The position numbers and the translations under genes were made by a program. The notes beneath the pieces were generated by a model. It saw only the letters and a list, made by a program, of their open reading frames with translations, was not told the DNA's origin and searched no databases. 64,000 bases of DNA from Amaurobius ferox (taxonomy: Eukaryota > Arthropoda > Arachnida > Araneae > Amaurobiidae), in assembly GCA_951213105.1 (NCBI GenBank), contig OX578135.1, forward strand, positions 166,523,989-166,587,988, in the 5' to 3' direction. Positions within the stretch are counted from its first letter, which is position 1; every line of letters starts with the position of its first letter. Below, one piece after another: positions 43,190-56,765 of this stretch.

Positions 43190-43815
43190 TCTTAAATGTG
43201 CTGTGCATGTATGTTTTATGTGTGCTTGCATGCTAGTATGTATGTTAGTCTGTGTGTGTATGTTAGTCTGTGCATGTGTGTAATATGTATGTTAGTTTGT
43301 GTGAGATATGCATGCTAGTTTGTACGACATGCATGTTAGTGTGTGTGTGATATGCATGTTAATTTGCATGGGGTGTAATCGTTAGTGTGTGTGTCGTGTG
43401 ATATGTATGTTAGTGCGTGTGATACGTGCGTTAATGCGTTCGTAATATGCATGTTAGTGTGCGCGCAATATGTATGTTAGTGTGTGTGTGGTGTGTATGT
43501 TAGTGTGTATGTTAGTGTGTGTGAGATATGTGTGTTCACGCGTGCTTAATACGCATGTTAGTGTGTGCCGAATATGAATCTTAGTGTGCGCGTAATATAT
43601 ATGTTAGTGTGTGCCATATGTAGGTTAGTGTGTGTGTGTGATATGTATGTTAGTGCGTTTCTATGTATGTTAGTATCTGTGCATATGCATGTTAGTTTAT
43701 GCGTGATATGTATGTTAGTGTGTCTGTATGTATGCTAAAATTTGTGGGTATGTAGTTAATATTTGCATGCATGTTAGTGTGCTTGTGAATGTATGTTAGT
43801 GTGTGTGCGAACTTG
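43190..43815. repeat. TATGTTAGTG(TG)n minisatellite, copy A
   Basis: More than 25 degenerate units of 16-30 bp built on TATGTTAGTGTGTG(TG)n with interspersed GATATG and ATGCATG. The copy B array is 50400-51035. Confidence 0.85.
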
Positions 43816-44946
43816 TAAAAGCTATATCTTACTGACAAATGGAGTGTTTCGAATAAAAAATTTGGTACTATTATTACAGCCAGGAAATACTGGGATCCTA
43901 ATGAACCGTTTTTACGAAAAGTTTTTCTTGAGCCTCCAGAATACCTTTGTTGATCTAGAAGGCTGAAACTTTGGGCTTGATCACTGGTAAGACCTAGTTA
44001 AGCCAATTTCCTATTAGGAAGGCTTTTTTGGACGTTAAGTGCTATGTACATTTTTAAACAATATACAATAATATTAAAAATGTTATCAGAAATCACACTT
44101 AAAAGGCGCAAAGTGGCACTAAAAAGAGGATTAAAAATATTTTCAAAATGAAAAGAGGTATGGATGGATGCATTGTACCAAAAGATGGCCGGGGGGGGGG
44201 GGGTTGTGACCCCCTCACCCCGGTTAAGCATGCTTTGTGTCGCGACAACACTCCCGGAGAGCCGGTACATTGCAAAATAGAATACGAAAGTATCAAGTTT
44301 TAAGATGAAAACCAGACATTATACACAAACAAATATAAGAGAGAATTGTTGAGATCCAGCCATATCAAAAATCATTAACAGTAAATGTTTGAAATATGTT
44401 CACTAGTATAAATGAGCAAAATTACATAGCTTCTACTTTAAGAAGACTTTAAATATTGACACTTAATATAACAATAATAAGAAAGTCTATCTCTAAAACC
44501 ATTTACCTCAATGACAGTTAATAGTATCATACATGTAGATGTACATCTTGCATACCGTATCATACAAGTTGAAGTAAATCTTCCATACCGTATTACACAA
44601 TAGACCCTATTCAAGAGGTCCCATATCAGATATCACTACGCTTTACCTGTGACAATCCAGTATGTATATTGCCATCAGTTTTATTTAAATATAAACGGTA
44701 ACAATCGGTTACAGTTATTTTATGAAATTTGTAGATAATGTTACATAAAAAACACTTAGTAAAACCTTGTGAGATGGTGTTTTGTAGGAAACGAAAATCG
44801 CATAAATATCGATCTTCCTTTTTACTGTTTATTCTCTGACTACGCATTAATTGTTCCAGTATAATATTTATAAAAAATTTTTAGAGATAGAGAGAGAGGG
44901 AGAGAGAGAGAGAGAGAGAGAGATAGAGAGACAGAGAGAGAGAGAG

Positions 44947-45365
44947 TCGCGAAGATGCGAACGTCGGCGAATCTGCTGGTCCGTGCGCTCTGTCGTGCGG
45001 CTGTTCTATCCACTCTCTCTTCGGCGTGTTCTCTGATGTTCTGCGCCCATCGTGTCACACATCGCTGGATGGTACTCACGTCGTGCCCCAAACGCGTGTC
45101 AATTGCACGCATCGACAAACACACTTCACGTAGCTCCAAGATACAGTCTCGTTCCCCAGTCATTAACTGCTGGTATACAGTTCTCTAAGTCTTCGGGGCA
45201 TAGCTTCTTCACTTTTCCGAATATTCGGCTGTTACAAATCGTCGCTGACAGCATTTACGGGACGAGCCATTTACTGGTCTTTATCATCCGAAACTGGGTG
45301 TCACGCGACACGATACGTACGAAAACTTAATCATTTGCATATACCCCTCTCTTCTACCGGTACTG
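44947..45365 (-). pseudogene. Tc1-like transposase N-terminal remnant (copy B)
   Basis: Carries the GERDCILELREVCLSMRAID and STIQRCVTRWAQ region and the right inverted end. Its left side is cut exactly where the (GA)n tract begins. Confidence 0.8.
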
Positions 45366-46810
45366 TGATTTGCATATGGCTACGTTCATTCCTTCATGGT
45401 GCTCCAATTTCACTTTTGACGAGTGTATAAACATAAATAGTAGTATGTATATACACTCAGACATCCCGTCAAAATATTTTATAATCAGCTCAGAAATACT
45501 TGAAAGGTGCTTTTCCATTGAAATCTCGAATTCTCGACCCCGTCCAATGCTTTATCTATATACATTATATTTTGTATCTATGGGAAGAAAAAGTCAATTC
45601 TTTTCTCAAATCAAATTTGCCTTTCACTTCCAAAACAAGATATATTTTTGCCAGTGCCATTATACGTTGTTGCTGTTATTCTAGCATGTACCCATGTATC
45701 TTTTTTGTCTGGATTTGCATTTCGAATGCCTCGCAGCACAATGATATCATGTTTTCATATATTTCCAAGATGGCCCCGCAGCCGAGAAGTGAAACATTAT
45801 AATATGCTCATATTTATTGGTTTGTTTGTTTTCAATATATACTTCAGGAAGTATACATATAGATTCATGATATAATGTTTTCCTCAGAAATGTAGGCATA
45901 CCATATTGTGTCTTACAAATCTGAATCTAATAGATTTTGCAAAATAAGTTTGTTTAGGATATCAAAACTATGACACAATCCGAATTACAGCTTTTTCAAA
46001 AATAATTCTTTAACGAAGCAGAGCGAGGTACGAATGGAACTTCCTAGCCATCGACTCAACTACGATTCTGTTTCTGATGCTGTTTCGAGACTATTAGACC
46101 GAATTTGGAACATTTATAAAATTTAACAAGTTTCAGGTCTTGACGAAATCCAAATTCTAAAATTCAATATGTGAACTTTGATAATTGAGGTCGAAGGTCA
46201 TCGTGGGAAAATTATTTTTGAAACTTTCGCGCGCTATGTTCATAAAATAAGCCATTGTTGCTATTTAATGCTTTGATATGTGAAATGTGGTATGCAGCTA
46301 ATTTAAAGGATTCTAAATGCTTAAAACAGATCACGTGACATGTGGTAAAGCCTGTTATTTAATATCAACGTTGAGGAACAAATTGTTTGGTTACGAGGCT
46401 ATGTTTAGCAATGGTTATTATTGAAGAGCGACTGATTATTAAAACCATCGAGCTTGGCTATATTTTGGGATTTATGAAGAAAAAAATTAAATTTCGAGGT
46501 TCTTTAATGTTATTCTGTGGCACAGTTCGACGATGTGATAATACACCTCTTAAAATCAGTATTAATTTTGCTTTCTCTCCATGTTTTGATCTGATATTTA
46601 AGTATTCTGATTGAAAAGTTATATTGAATTTAAAACGTCGAATTTTTATATAAAATATTTGGATGTAATTTTTCATATTTCACATTATTTAGTTATAATT
46701 GGATCACAATGACTACCAGAATTAAATAGAAAGATTCACGATTTTCAGATTTCGTACCTCAGTTATTCTTTTACAATATTTCGTCAAAATTCTTTAAAAG
46801 TTTCCCTTTA

Positions 46811-48353
46811 ACTTTCTCTATATACATGGTATAATGTTTACGGGACAGTAATGGTGTTGTTGTTGAGATCCAGACCGTCCGACCTACCAGAAAGGTGTAA
46901 GGGTAACTGTTTGGACGGCCGGGAAGAGCCACCCAATTTAGACCGGAATCCAGTGGGGGATGTATCCACAGGGACCGTACCCTCCTTCCTCTACCACCAA
47001 CCTTTTGGAAGGACTTACGGACCCACATGTTTAACGTGATCGTACTCCGCGTGAACACGGTGGAAGTTTTGGCAGCGGAGAGAATCAAACTCGGGCCTAC
47101 CTAGTGCAATTCCCGCGCGTTAACCACTGGGCTACCGCTCCCACGGGAAAGTAATGAGACGGAGTCAAAAATTTGAATTCGAGTTTTTGACGGAAGAGCA
47201 CGTTTCAATCATTCCTGAACACGAATCAATCATTTTGGTGGTGATCTCTCTCTCTCTTTGTGTGTGTAAGTATATGTGTGTGTGTGTGAAAGTATGTGTG
47301 TGTGTGTGTGTACAAGTATGTGTTTGTGTGTGTGTCTGTGAGTCTGTGGAGACGTTTCACAAACAAATGGAGCCGGCCACTCAACCAGCTGCTCATATCC
47401 TAGGGTGAGTCGGGTGGCCTGGATCTTTCACAAACGAATGGAGAGTTTCCAATGACATTTAGTTCAAAAATTACAAACAGTGAATACTGGAAGCCTATTG
47501 ATTTGAAACGTAATCGAATATTTAGAACACCCCAAAATATTCTAACAAAATTTTGAAAATTCATCAGAAAATCAAAATCTTTAATAATGTTATGTAAATA
47601 ATCAGTTCGTATGTAATTTTCTTAGATAACTATTGACATAAATTTTAGAACGTTAACATGAACCGTTTTTGAGATATTGCAATTTTTCAAATATATTTAT
47701 AAAAAAATGCACATAAAATTAAAAAAAATATTAAATATTGTAAAATATGTTCACTTTTCATATGTAATAGTATGTAATAAATTTGTTAACTCTATACTCG
47801 TGGATCTAATTAGTTCTATTCACGAGAAAGGATACTTTGTGTCATTGTTACGTATTATATACAATTCGCCTACAGTTATTTTTATGTAGGAAAAGCTCTT
47901 CTTTCCACTTGTCTGTAACCCTAGGCGATTAATTTGGCGAGCTTGGTGCCTCATTTAACGAAATATTGCCACCTTGGCGATATTTCACGGTAGATTGACG
48001 GCAATGTCGCTAAAATTGCAAAAATGACGTTAAGGTAACGAAAACAAAGCTAAGTTAACGAAAGTGACTCCAAATTGATGAATTAATTATTAAAATATTT
48101 TAATATATGAACTTCATTGCTTAATGCGGATGCTATTAATATCGAAATTTGTTAATTTAGTGCGTGAATTGGATACTTTGAAATAGTTTTACAGGTTGTC
48201 ATTCTGGAAAGCGCTAAATGCACAATTAAACATTAAAATCATTGTGCCATAGATCTTATACATCAATTTTTAACTGTGAAAGAAGAAAATTCATTGCAAT
48301 TCATTCAATTCATCCAATTTCAATTATGGAAAGCCATGTGCTGCACACATCAT
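46811..48353 (-). mobile_element. Helitron-like element (subfamily 3) with SINE, copy B
   Basis: Duplicate of 39984-41165. It keeps an internal segment (47560-47920) with AACATGAACCGTTTTTGAG that copy A has lost, so copy B is nearer to the original structure. Confidence 0.6.
46854..47142 (-). mobile_element. tRNA-headed SINE, copy B
   Basis: Same insertion as 40027-40315, with the same imperfect 14-bp target duplication (46840-46853 and 47143-47156). It is therefore a duplicate and not a separate retroposition. Confidence 0.9.
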
Positions 48354-48356
48354 ATT

Positions 48357-48612
48357 ACTTTCCTTATATACAATAATGTATAAGGAAAGTATTGTGACGG
48401 GGTCGAAAATTCGAATTCGAGTTTTCGACGGGAGAGCACGTTTCAAGCATCCCTGATCACGAATCGAACATTCTTGAAGTGATGCCTGTGTGTGTGTGTG
48501 AAAGTATGTGTGTGTGTGTGTGTGTGAAAGTATGTGTGTGTGTGTGTGTGTGTGTGTGAAAGTATGTGTGTGTGTGTGTGAAAGTATGTGTGTTTGTGTG
48601 TGTGTAAAAGTA

Positions 48613-48643
<31 letters not shown>

Positions 48644-49416
48644 GTGTGTGTCAGTGAGTCTGTGGAGACAATAACTGACGAACGAATGGACCGATTCGAA
48701 CGAAATTTGGTATAAAAATTACAATCCGTAAACACTGGAAGCTTATTGTTTTTATAAGCAATCGAGTGTTCAGAACCCCCCCTAAATTCTCGAGTGAAAT
48801 TTTGAAAAAATCGTCAAAAAATCAAAACCTCTAATAAAGTTACGCAAATAAACATTTCTTATGTAATTTTTCATTAGAAAACGATTGACATAAATTTTAG
48901 AATGCTAACATGAACCGTTCTCGAGATATTGCACATTTTTCAAAAAATTATCAAAAAGTCATATAAAATAAAAATAAAATATTTCCTATTGAGGGACATG
49001 TTCACTTTTCATATGTAATACCATGCGATAAATTTGGTGACATCACTCTCGTGGATCTAGCTCGTTCTATTCATGAAAAAAGATTTTTTGAGTAATACTT
49101 TTGTATTTGAACGCCAATAGTCATTTATTTGCTGTAGGAATAACTTATTTCTCCGTCCATAACGCTTGGCGAGATTTTGGCGACGAATTTGGTGGAATGT
49201 CGCTAACTTGGCGAATTTTTTAAATGTTGCTAAATTAATGAAAAATTCGCCAAATGGATAAAAATGACCCTAAATCAATGAAAATAACGACTCATTGACG
49301 AAAATTCAATATCTTGTCAAGAATATAAATATCTACTATAAAAGTAATCTATTTTGTTTTACTGTAAAAGTAGTAAATTCATTGATTATATAAGGAAAGT
49401 CATGTGCTGCTCACAG
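48357..49416 (-). mobile_element. Helitron-like element, subfamily 2, copy B
   Basis: Duplicate of 41169-42214. The terminal CACATCAGA is shortened to CACAGA, and the (GT)n region differs in length. Confidence 0.7.
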
Positions 49417-50395
49417 ATTTTTTTAAAAGTTGGAAACAGTTTAGTAACGCCAATGGATGGCTTATTTTGGCCTATCTGCATAAATAAAAGCTATTTTGAT
49501 ACTCTTAATACATAGCATATTTTGAATTATCAATTTAGCCTTTATATTATAAACCATCGTCATCGTTTCGAGAATTATCATTGTTTCTCATAGGAAATAA
49601 AAGTATGAAAATACTAATCTTCGAATCATTCGAGTTCTAATCACGAGAAACACTAAAAATGATCACTATCCAGTTTTTCACATAGTGTATATCTACAAGC
49701 TTGTCTGCAGGTGCGATAGCTCTTGAATTATCGCGTCCACACCTGCAGATGGACATCTTTCTAAAAGAGTTCAGAGGGTCTTCAAACGTTTTCGAATTCG
49801 AACATATTCTGGCGAACGATACTTTTTCTATACAGTAGTATGTAAAAAGCGATAATTATACGTATTTTATATAATAAATATATGTGATAGAAGAAATGTA
49901 TTTGCCTAATAAACTGAATAAGATATTCCATAAATAAGAAAAACAAGATAATCTCCCAGACACTTTTAATCCCTTTTCATTTTACCCGAAAATTTTTTTA
50001 TATGTCCCTTTGAGTATAACCGTAACTTTAAAACATTTTCGATACAATGGTTCGCTAGCGAAATTTCAAGAACGACACTAATGCCATTTCTCGTATACAT
50101 TTTTCTCACATTCTGGTTTTTTCGAAAACTTCTAATAACGATTTTATGCTCTAGGAGTTCCATTTTTTCTTTTGAACAGCCTAGCTCTAGGTTCGATGAA
50201 AATTTACGTTCAATATTTATAAGGTATATTACCCGCTATAGAAATTTTCTAGGCATAATACACTGAAAAACACATTCAAAATTTATCCTTCTTCAATTAT
50301 TATTTTCCCTACATAGATAGCCAATACAGATCCTGTATAGATAAGGGTCAAATAATTCGAATTTGAATTTTTCACCAAGTAGCGTGTTTCGAGCA
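49417..50395. other. Unannotated stretch in duplication copy B
   Basis: Duplicate of 42215-43189; no gene supported. Confidence 0.45.
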
Positions 50396-50399
50396 TTCT

Positions 50400-51035
50400 T
50401 AAATGTGCTGTGCATGTATGTTTTATGTATGCTTGCATGCTAGTATGTATGTTAGTCTGTGTGTGTATGTTAGTCTGTGCATGTGTGTAATATGTATGTT
50501 AGTTTGTGTGAGATATGCATGCTAGTTTGTACGACATGCATGTTAGTGTGTGTGTGATATGCATGTTAATTTGCATGTGGTGTAATCGTTAGTGTGTGTG
50601 TCGTGTGATATGTATGTTAGTGCGTGTGATTCGTGTGTTAATGCGTTCGCAATATGCATGTTAGTGTGCGCGCAATATGTATGTTAGTGTGTGTGTGGTG
50701 TGTATGTTAGTGTGTATGTTAGTGTGTATGTTAGTGTGTGTGAGATATGTGTGTTCACGCGTGCTTAATACGTATGTTAGTGTGTGCCGAATATGAATCT
50801 TAGTGTGCGCGTAATATATATGTTAGCGTGTGCCATATGTAGGTTAGTGTGTGTGTGTGATATGTATGTTAGTGCGTTTGTATGTATGTTAGTATCTGTG
50901 CATATGTATGTTAGTTTATGCGTGATATGTATGTTAGTGTGTCTGTATGTATGCTAAAATTTGTGGGTATGTATTTAATAATTGTATGCATGTTAGTGTG
51001 CTTGTGAATGTATGTTAGTGTGTGTGCGAACCTGT
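50400..51035. repeat. TATGTTAGTG(TG)n minisatellite, copy B
   Basis: Same array as 43190-43815. An extra TGTATGTTAGTGTG unit near 50715-50730 shows unit gain or loss after the duplication. Confidence 0.85.
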
Positions 51036-51286
51036 AAAAGCTATATCTTACTGACAAATGGAGTGCTTCGAATAAAAAATTTGGTACTATTATTACAGCC
51101 AGGAAATACTGGGATCCTAATGAACCGTTTTTACGAAAAGTTTTTCTTGAGCCTCCAGAATACCTTTGTTGATCTAGAAGGCTGAAACTTTGGGCTTGAT
51201 CACTGGAAAGACCTAGTTAAGCCAATTTCCTATTAGGAAGGCTTTTTTGGACGTTAAGTGCTATATACATTTTTAAACAAAATACA

Positions 51287-52065
51287 GCTTCAATCTCTGC
51301 TTAATATTTTAAGAATGTTTGTTTCTCTGTCTTTAGCAGGTCTCATTGCTAATTTTATAACACAAAATATATTCATGTATATAATAAATTGTTTGGAATA
51401 TGTAATATGAGACAAAACTTATAATTGTTATCGAAGTTTTTAAAACATTTAAACGGGATTCTTAATTTTACAACTCCCATTTATTAACTTTATTGTCAGA
51501 AACTTATGCTTGATTAATTCAAAAGTGGATTTATGTGTTACATATTCGGTTTAACTTATATCGCGTGGATAATATAAAACAGATAATAATGTTTTATAAC
51601 AATATAAAACGATAGCTTTCACAGAACATTGGGAATATTTGTCAAGTTTTAATTAGTAGTCACACGTACATATTATTTAGAGAAATAAACGGAATGTCTG
51701 CTAAATAACTGAAATGAATTTAGTCATTGCATTTGGAAGCTTAGATCCTTAATCACGGCAAAAATGCGGACATTTTTCCGCAAGATGTGTGCAGTTAGCT
51801 TGTGAGGCGAATTGTCTCTGCGTATTAACCCAAAATAATTACACGAACGAAATGAGTCGCGTTCCATCATAAAATTGGCGCATTCCTGTTTGACAGGGAA
51901 TATGAAAGAGATAACTCGAAGAATTTATTTGGTAAAACTTCTGTTGCCATTCCGATTTTACAGAACTATGGAAAAACATATGTGAAAAAGTAACCTTTGA
52001 AATGGGAGGCATTAAATTTTGTGCAGACGATTTTGACCCATAAGCGCATTTGAAAATCTTCTGAA
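51287..52065. repeat. Unannotated stretch, partly shared with 61650-62045
   Basis: From about 51660 the sequence (GTCTGCTAAATA..., AAAATTGGCGCATTCC...) matches 61790-62045 in the same orientation with moderate divergence. No gene is supported. Confidence 0.55.
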
Positions 52066-53326
52066 CCATGGGGTTAGAAAAAAGGAGATACAATTCCTGT
52101 GGATGAAACGCTTGAAAATGCCATAATGCTTTGAGAATTATATCTGGGTGTAGCTAGTGTTAGTCGCTATTGTTAGTTGGCACAACAGAAAGGCGTAATA
52201 TTTAGTATATTTATTACTTTCCCTGCAATACATGGTAATGTATAGGGAAAGTATTGGAATCATGCCGAAAATCGCAACTCGAGTTTTCGACGGATCTACA
52301 CGTTTCGAGACCTCTAGAATACGGAAAAAACCATTTGTAGAGTGACGTCTCTGTGTGTGTGTCTGTGTGTCTGTCTGTCTGTGCAGATTTTGTATCCACT
52401 CTAACTAAAAAACTAATTGACTGAATTTCATAAAATTTGGTAGGTAAGTCACATGTGGGCGAATATGATGCTGATTAGTTTTGGGTACGATTTGGGATAA
52501 AAGAACCCCCTTTTATTGCGAAATGGCCCGCAAAAGCCTATATCCACTCCAGCTGAAAAACTAATGGACCGAATTTCACAAAATTCGGTAGATAAGTCGC
52601 TTGTGGGTTACTCTGGTGCTGATTAGATTTTTGTACGCTTCGGAAAAAAATAACCTGCCTTTTTTGCAAAATGACCCTCAAAAATCGTCAAAATCTAAAG
52701 TAAAAACCACGCATGCTTAAATATATCCATTAAATGCTTGTTTTATACGTAATTTTTAATGAAGAAAATAATAAGACCAACCCCATTACACTAGGACTAG
52801 CCGTTCTCGAGATATTTTAGTTTTTTCGTATTTTCTCTACGCCACCTTTGAAAATAAGACCAGTTACCAAACGAGAACGGAAATTGAATTGAAATTGAAT
52901 TAAATTTAATTAAAATAAAGATAACTTGGATATAAGTCCTGCAGGGAAAGTCATGTGCTGCCCACATCAGATTTTTAAAAATTATTTTTACATTAAGAGT
53001 TCCCTAATTATGAGCATAATTAACCACCATTTTTTCATAGTTTTAGATTAATAGAAATGAATACAGAATATATGGAGATAAAACTAAATTGAAAATTAAA
53101 ATAATTTTGAATTCTTAGAAATATTAGTTATTGTTTCAGTTCTACTTTGCATTGCGCTAATAATTTATTTTTACAATATTGACAGTTTAAATAAATGTTT
53201 TAGGCCTTTAGCCATAGAAATGCATACAATGCAGGACTACTTATCCCACCGCCACCTGGATTATTGTCTCGAACGATATTGACGTTTTCTTAATATGGAG
53301 TTTTAACTCCTTACTTCTACCCCCGG
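52066..53326 (+). mobile_element. MITE family 3, copy 1, split by a Helitron-like element
   Basis: Ends CCATGGGGTTAGAA and TTCTACCCCCGG. It contains ATGCCATAATGCTTTGAGAA near its left end and GGCCTTTAGCCATAGAAATG at about 53204. The Helitron-like insert is 52216-52971. Confidence 0.7.
52216..52971 (-). mobile_element. Helitron-like element, subfamily 1
   Basis: Minus orientation: hairpin ACTTTCCCTGCAATACATGG... first, CACATCAGA last. It sits in a T-run of MITE family 3; the uninterrupted MITE at 54870-55371 is the empty site. Confidence 0.75.
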
Positions 53327-54869
53327 TAAAATATACTGTTACCATGTATCCTCTGGAGTCGAAACATATAAGAATGAGTCCAAATTTCTGGATGACTAAT
53401 ACGTTTATTCACAAGGACAGCGTAAACAGGAACAATATACAGTTAAACAACAGTTAAATGCTATTCTAATTTCACAAAATAACCGATATTATTTTCAGAA
53501 CATTGACGTACTTCATTTCGCAAAACAGTGGCTACTATTTTCAAAACTTTGACGAAAGTCACCGTTCAATATAGCTCGTATCTAGTTAACTGCTTTCCGA
53601 CCTAAAAGGAGTGACGACTCCTTTTTATAGACTCTCCATAGAAACTTCTGGAAACTTATCATATCATATAGGATATTGGTTACTTCGAGGTCTTTCTCGA
53701 ATATTTGGCAAGTCGCCCAATTGGTGATAAATCGCCGAATTTGGCAACCCTCCTCCGGACTTCAGCATCTGGCAACCCTAGATGCATGTCATAGGAAAAT
53801 CCTATGGGTGTTTTCTCCGTCTGGTTCTTAAAAGAAAAGATTCCAGTGATAGAATGTTACACGTTCGCAAGAATATTAAATTTTAGTTTTGAGCGTGACA
53901 AAATGAATTAATTGTTTCATTTGATGAACAATTAGATAAATCATATCAGGTATAACATTTCTGTATTTTATTTATTCATTATTTCTCTTTTCCAGTTTTA
54001 ATTGTTGGCATCAAAGAGATATTGTATTTTATTACTTCGGAAAAGCAAAGTGGTTTAAGTTTTTTGAAAATCCATTTGAAACGCCCTTCCATAAATTCGA
54101 ATTTTCAAAATATTAGATTTTTCCCATTGGTCTGAAAGCTGAGATGCATCGACAGAGATCTAAAAAAAATATTTCAGCTGGAGTGCAAGTATTTGATAGT
54201 TTGGCAAAATGGGCGTGAGTTTTTTTGATTAAACTTTTTCGCTGTCGCTTCTAGTTCTAATTTTCTTTTCAAAATTATTAGATTTTTTGGTTAACCTAAA
54301 GGATGAGGAAGTTCAAATGAGATCAAAAATGCATTTCCAGCTAGAGTGGAAGTACTCGAAAATTAAGTTACGTGATTTTGTAGTTTTTGATTATATCTTT
54401 GCATCGTCGCCCTTAATTCGAATATTTCGAACTACTACATATTTTTTCGTTGACCTGGAAGCTAAGACGGCTCGAAGGAGGCTAGAACCGAGATAATGGC
54501 TCGTGTGGAAATGCCCGATTGTTTTAAAAAGTGGTTTTGAATGTTTTGATTAGCTCTACGTACCAGCATCACTCACTCGAATTTTTGAAATTTCAGGCTT
54601 TTCCCTTGGTCTTAAAGCTGAGACGGATCGAATCACACCAAAATTAAGATTCTGATTAAAGTGGTAGTGCTTGATACTTTTGATATGTCACTTAATTAAT
54701 CAATCCGTGAGATTAGTGCATATTATATAGATACTTCGCGTAAAACTAACTTGACATTAGATAGGTATAGCTAAAACTGTGAGCATTCATTAAGGAACAT
54801 GGTCCCTGTATTACATACTATTAATAATTAAAAATTAAATTTTTTTCGCACGGAACCAATGCTTTTATA
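53327..54869. other. Unannotated stretch
   Basis: No gene supported. Two or three diverged copies of a block of about 180 bp (around CTGAGACGGATCG/CTGAGATGCATCG and AGCTGGAGTG) lie between 54050 and 54680. Confidence 0.4.
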
Positions 54870-55371
54870 CATGGAGTTAGAAAGAAGGAGATAAAACTCT
54901 TCTGGATGAAACGATTGAAAATGCCATAATGCTTTGAGAATTATATCTAGGTGGCGCTAGTGTTAGCAAAGTAGCTGCTATTGTTAGTTGACATAACAGA
55001 AAGGTATAGTATTTAGTAGTATTTTTGATTATTTTTAAATTAAGGGTTCCCTAATCATGAGTATAATTAACCAGTATATTTTCATAGTTGTTGGATAGAG
55101 TACAAAATATAGGGAGATAAAAATAAATTGAAATGTAAAATAATTTTGAACATGCAGGAATATTCTTTATTGTTTCAGTTCTACTTTGGATTGCGTTAAT
55201 AATTTATTTTTACAAAATGGACAGTTTAAATAAATATTTAAGGCCTTTTGCCATAGAAATGTATATAACGCTGGACTACTTATCTTATCCCAGCGCCACC
55301 TGAATGATTGTATCAAGCGATATTGGTGTTTTCTTAATATGAAGTTTTAACTCCTTTCTTTTACCTCCATG
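54870..55371 (+). mobile_element. MITE family 3, copy 2 (uninterrupted)
   Basis: About 500 bp with ends CATGGAGTTAGAAAGAAGGAG and CTCCTTTCTTTTACCTCCATG, imperfect inverted repeats of about 25 bp. Non-coding. It serves as the reference for the interrupted copies at 52066-53326 and 57412-58669. Confidence 0.75.
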
Positions 55372-55418
55372 TTGTAGTCTTTCTTGTAGAAATTTTATAA
55401 TAATTCAAACAAAAAAAA

Positions 55419-56202
55419 TCTGAAGTGGGCAGCACATGACTTTCCTTATATAATGCAATGAATTTACTATTTTTACAGTTAAAAAAATGTTATTCTTATA
55501 GTAGATACTTATATATTCTTTCCAAGATATTGAATTTTCTTCAATTAGACGCCATTTTCATTGATTTAGCGCCATTTTTATCCATTTGGCGAGATTTTCG
55601 TTAATTTGGCAGCACTTAAAAATGTCGCCAAGTTGGCGAAATTCCGCTAAATTCGTCGCCAAAATCTTGCCAAGCATTATCGACGGAGAAATAAGTTATT
55701 CTTACAGCGGATAAATGACTATTTGCGTTCCAATATAAAAGTATTACTTAAAGTATCTTTTCTCATGAATGGAACCAGTTAGATCCACGAGAATGAGGTC
55801 ATCAAATTTATCCTATGATATTACATATGAAAAGTGAACATGTTTCTTAACAGTTAATATATTTTTTTAATTTATGGGATCTTTTGATAAATTTATTTGA
55901 AAAATGTGCAATATCTCGAGAACGGTTCATACTAACGTTCTAAAGTTTATGTCAATCGTTTTCTAAAGGAAATTTACATAAGAAATGTCTATTTGCGTAA
56001 CTTTATTAAAGGTTTTGATTTTTTGATGATTTTTTCAAAATTTCAAAATTTAGGGGGGTTTTGAACATTCGATTGTGTTTTAAAACAATAGGCTTCCAGT
56101 ATTTACGGATTGTGATTTTTGCACCAAATTTCATTCGAATCGCTCCATTCGTTCGTGAGATATCGTCTCCACAGACTTACTGACACACACACACACACAT
56201 AC

Positions 56203-56251
<49 letters not shown>

Positions 56252-56376
56252 TCAGTTCAAAAATGTTCGATTCGTGATCAGGGATGCTTGAAACGTACTC
56301 TCCTGTCGAAAACTCGAATTCGAATTTTCGACCCCGTCACAATACTTTCCTTATACATTATGTATATAAGGAAAGT
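55419..56376 (+). mobile_element. Helitron-like element, subfamily 2
   Basis: Start TCTGAAGTGGGCAGCACATG, (CA)n at 56183-56246, terminal hairpin ACTTTCCTTATAC...GGAAAGT, then an A run. Confidence 0.7.
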
Positions 56377-56765
56377 AAAAAAAAAGAGGTGAGTACCCCC
56401 GTAACGGTACAATGCAACTTACAATTTTATTTATATAGATCAGGGCAAATATTCCCGATGTTGCTTGTGAACTAAAATATTTTCAATCTCTTGTAGCATT
56501 CTAAATGGCATTGTTTTTCAAAACATTATGTTGAAATATTGTAATTATATTTATATTGAAATATACAAATATAATTCGATTCACTTAAAATGTTGTATAA
56601 GAATCTCTGCTCGCGATGTACAAATTACATCCGCAGGCATATTTGAAAAATAAGACATCATAATCCGGTTTGTAAACAAATGCACAACAAATATGATATT
56701 TGAGAAATATATGCCAAAATAAAAATCGCTAAAGTGGTATCAGAAAATATGCTCATTCCATTTTT

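Larger units (their letters stand above)
34942..44067 (+). repeat. Tandem segmental duplication, copy A
   Basis: Begins ATAATATTAAAAATGTTATC and ends just before the same words restart at 44068. Apart from indels, copies A and B match closely throughout, including all embedded transposons, so the embedded elements predate the duplication. Copy-specific in A: a block at about 35114-35407, and about 2 kb (36130-38110) holding the RT fragment, the satellite and most of the Tc1 element. Confidence 0.9.
44068..51286 (+). repeat. Tandem segmental duplication, copy B
   Basis: Direct repeat of copy A. It lacks about 2 kb of A (between the RT fragment and the right third of Tc1), replaced by a (GA)n tract at about 44885-44946, and lacks the 35114-35407 block. 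It has about 360 bp at 47560-47920 absent from A. Confidence 0.9.

Noticed and set aside
43190..43815. CRISPR array
   Set aside because: Units are degenerate and contiguous with no unique spacers, and the host is a eukaryote.
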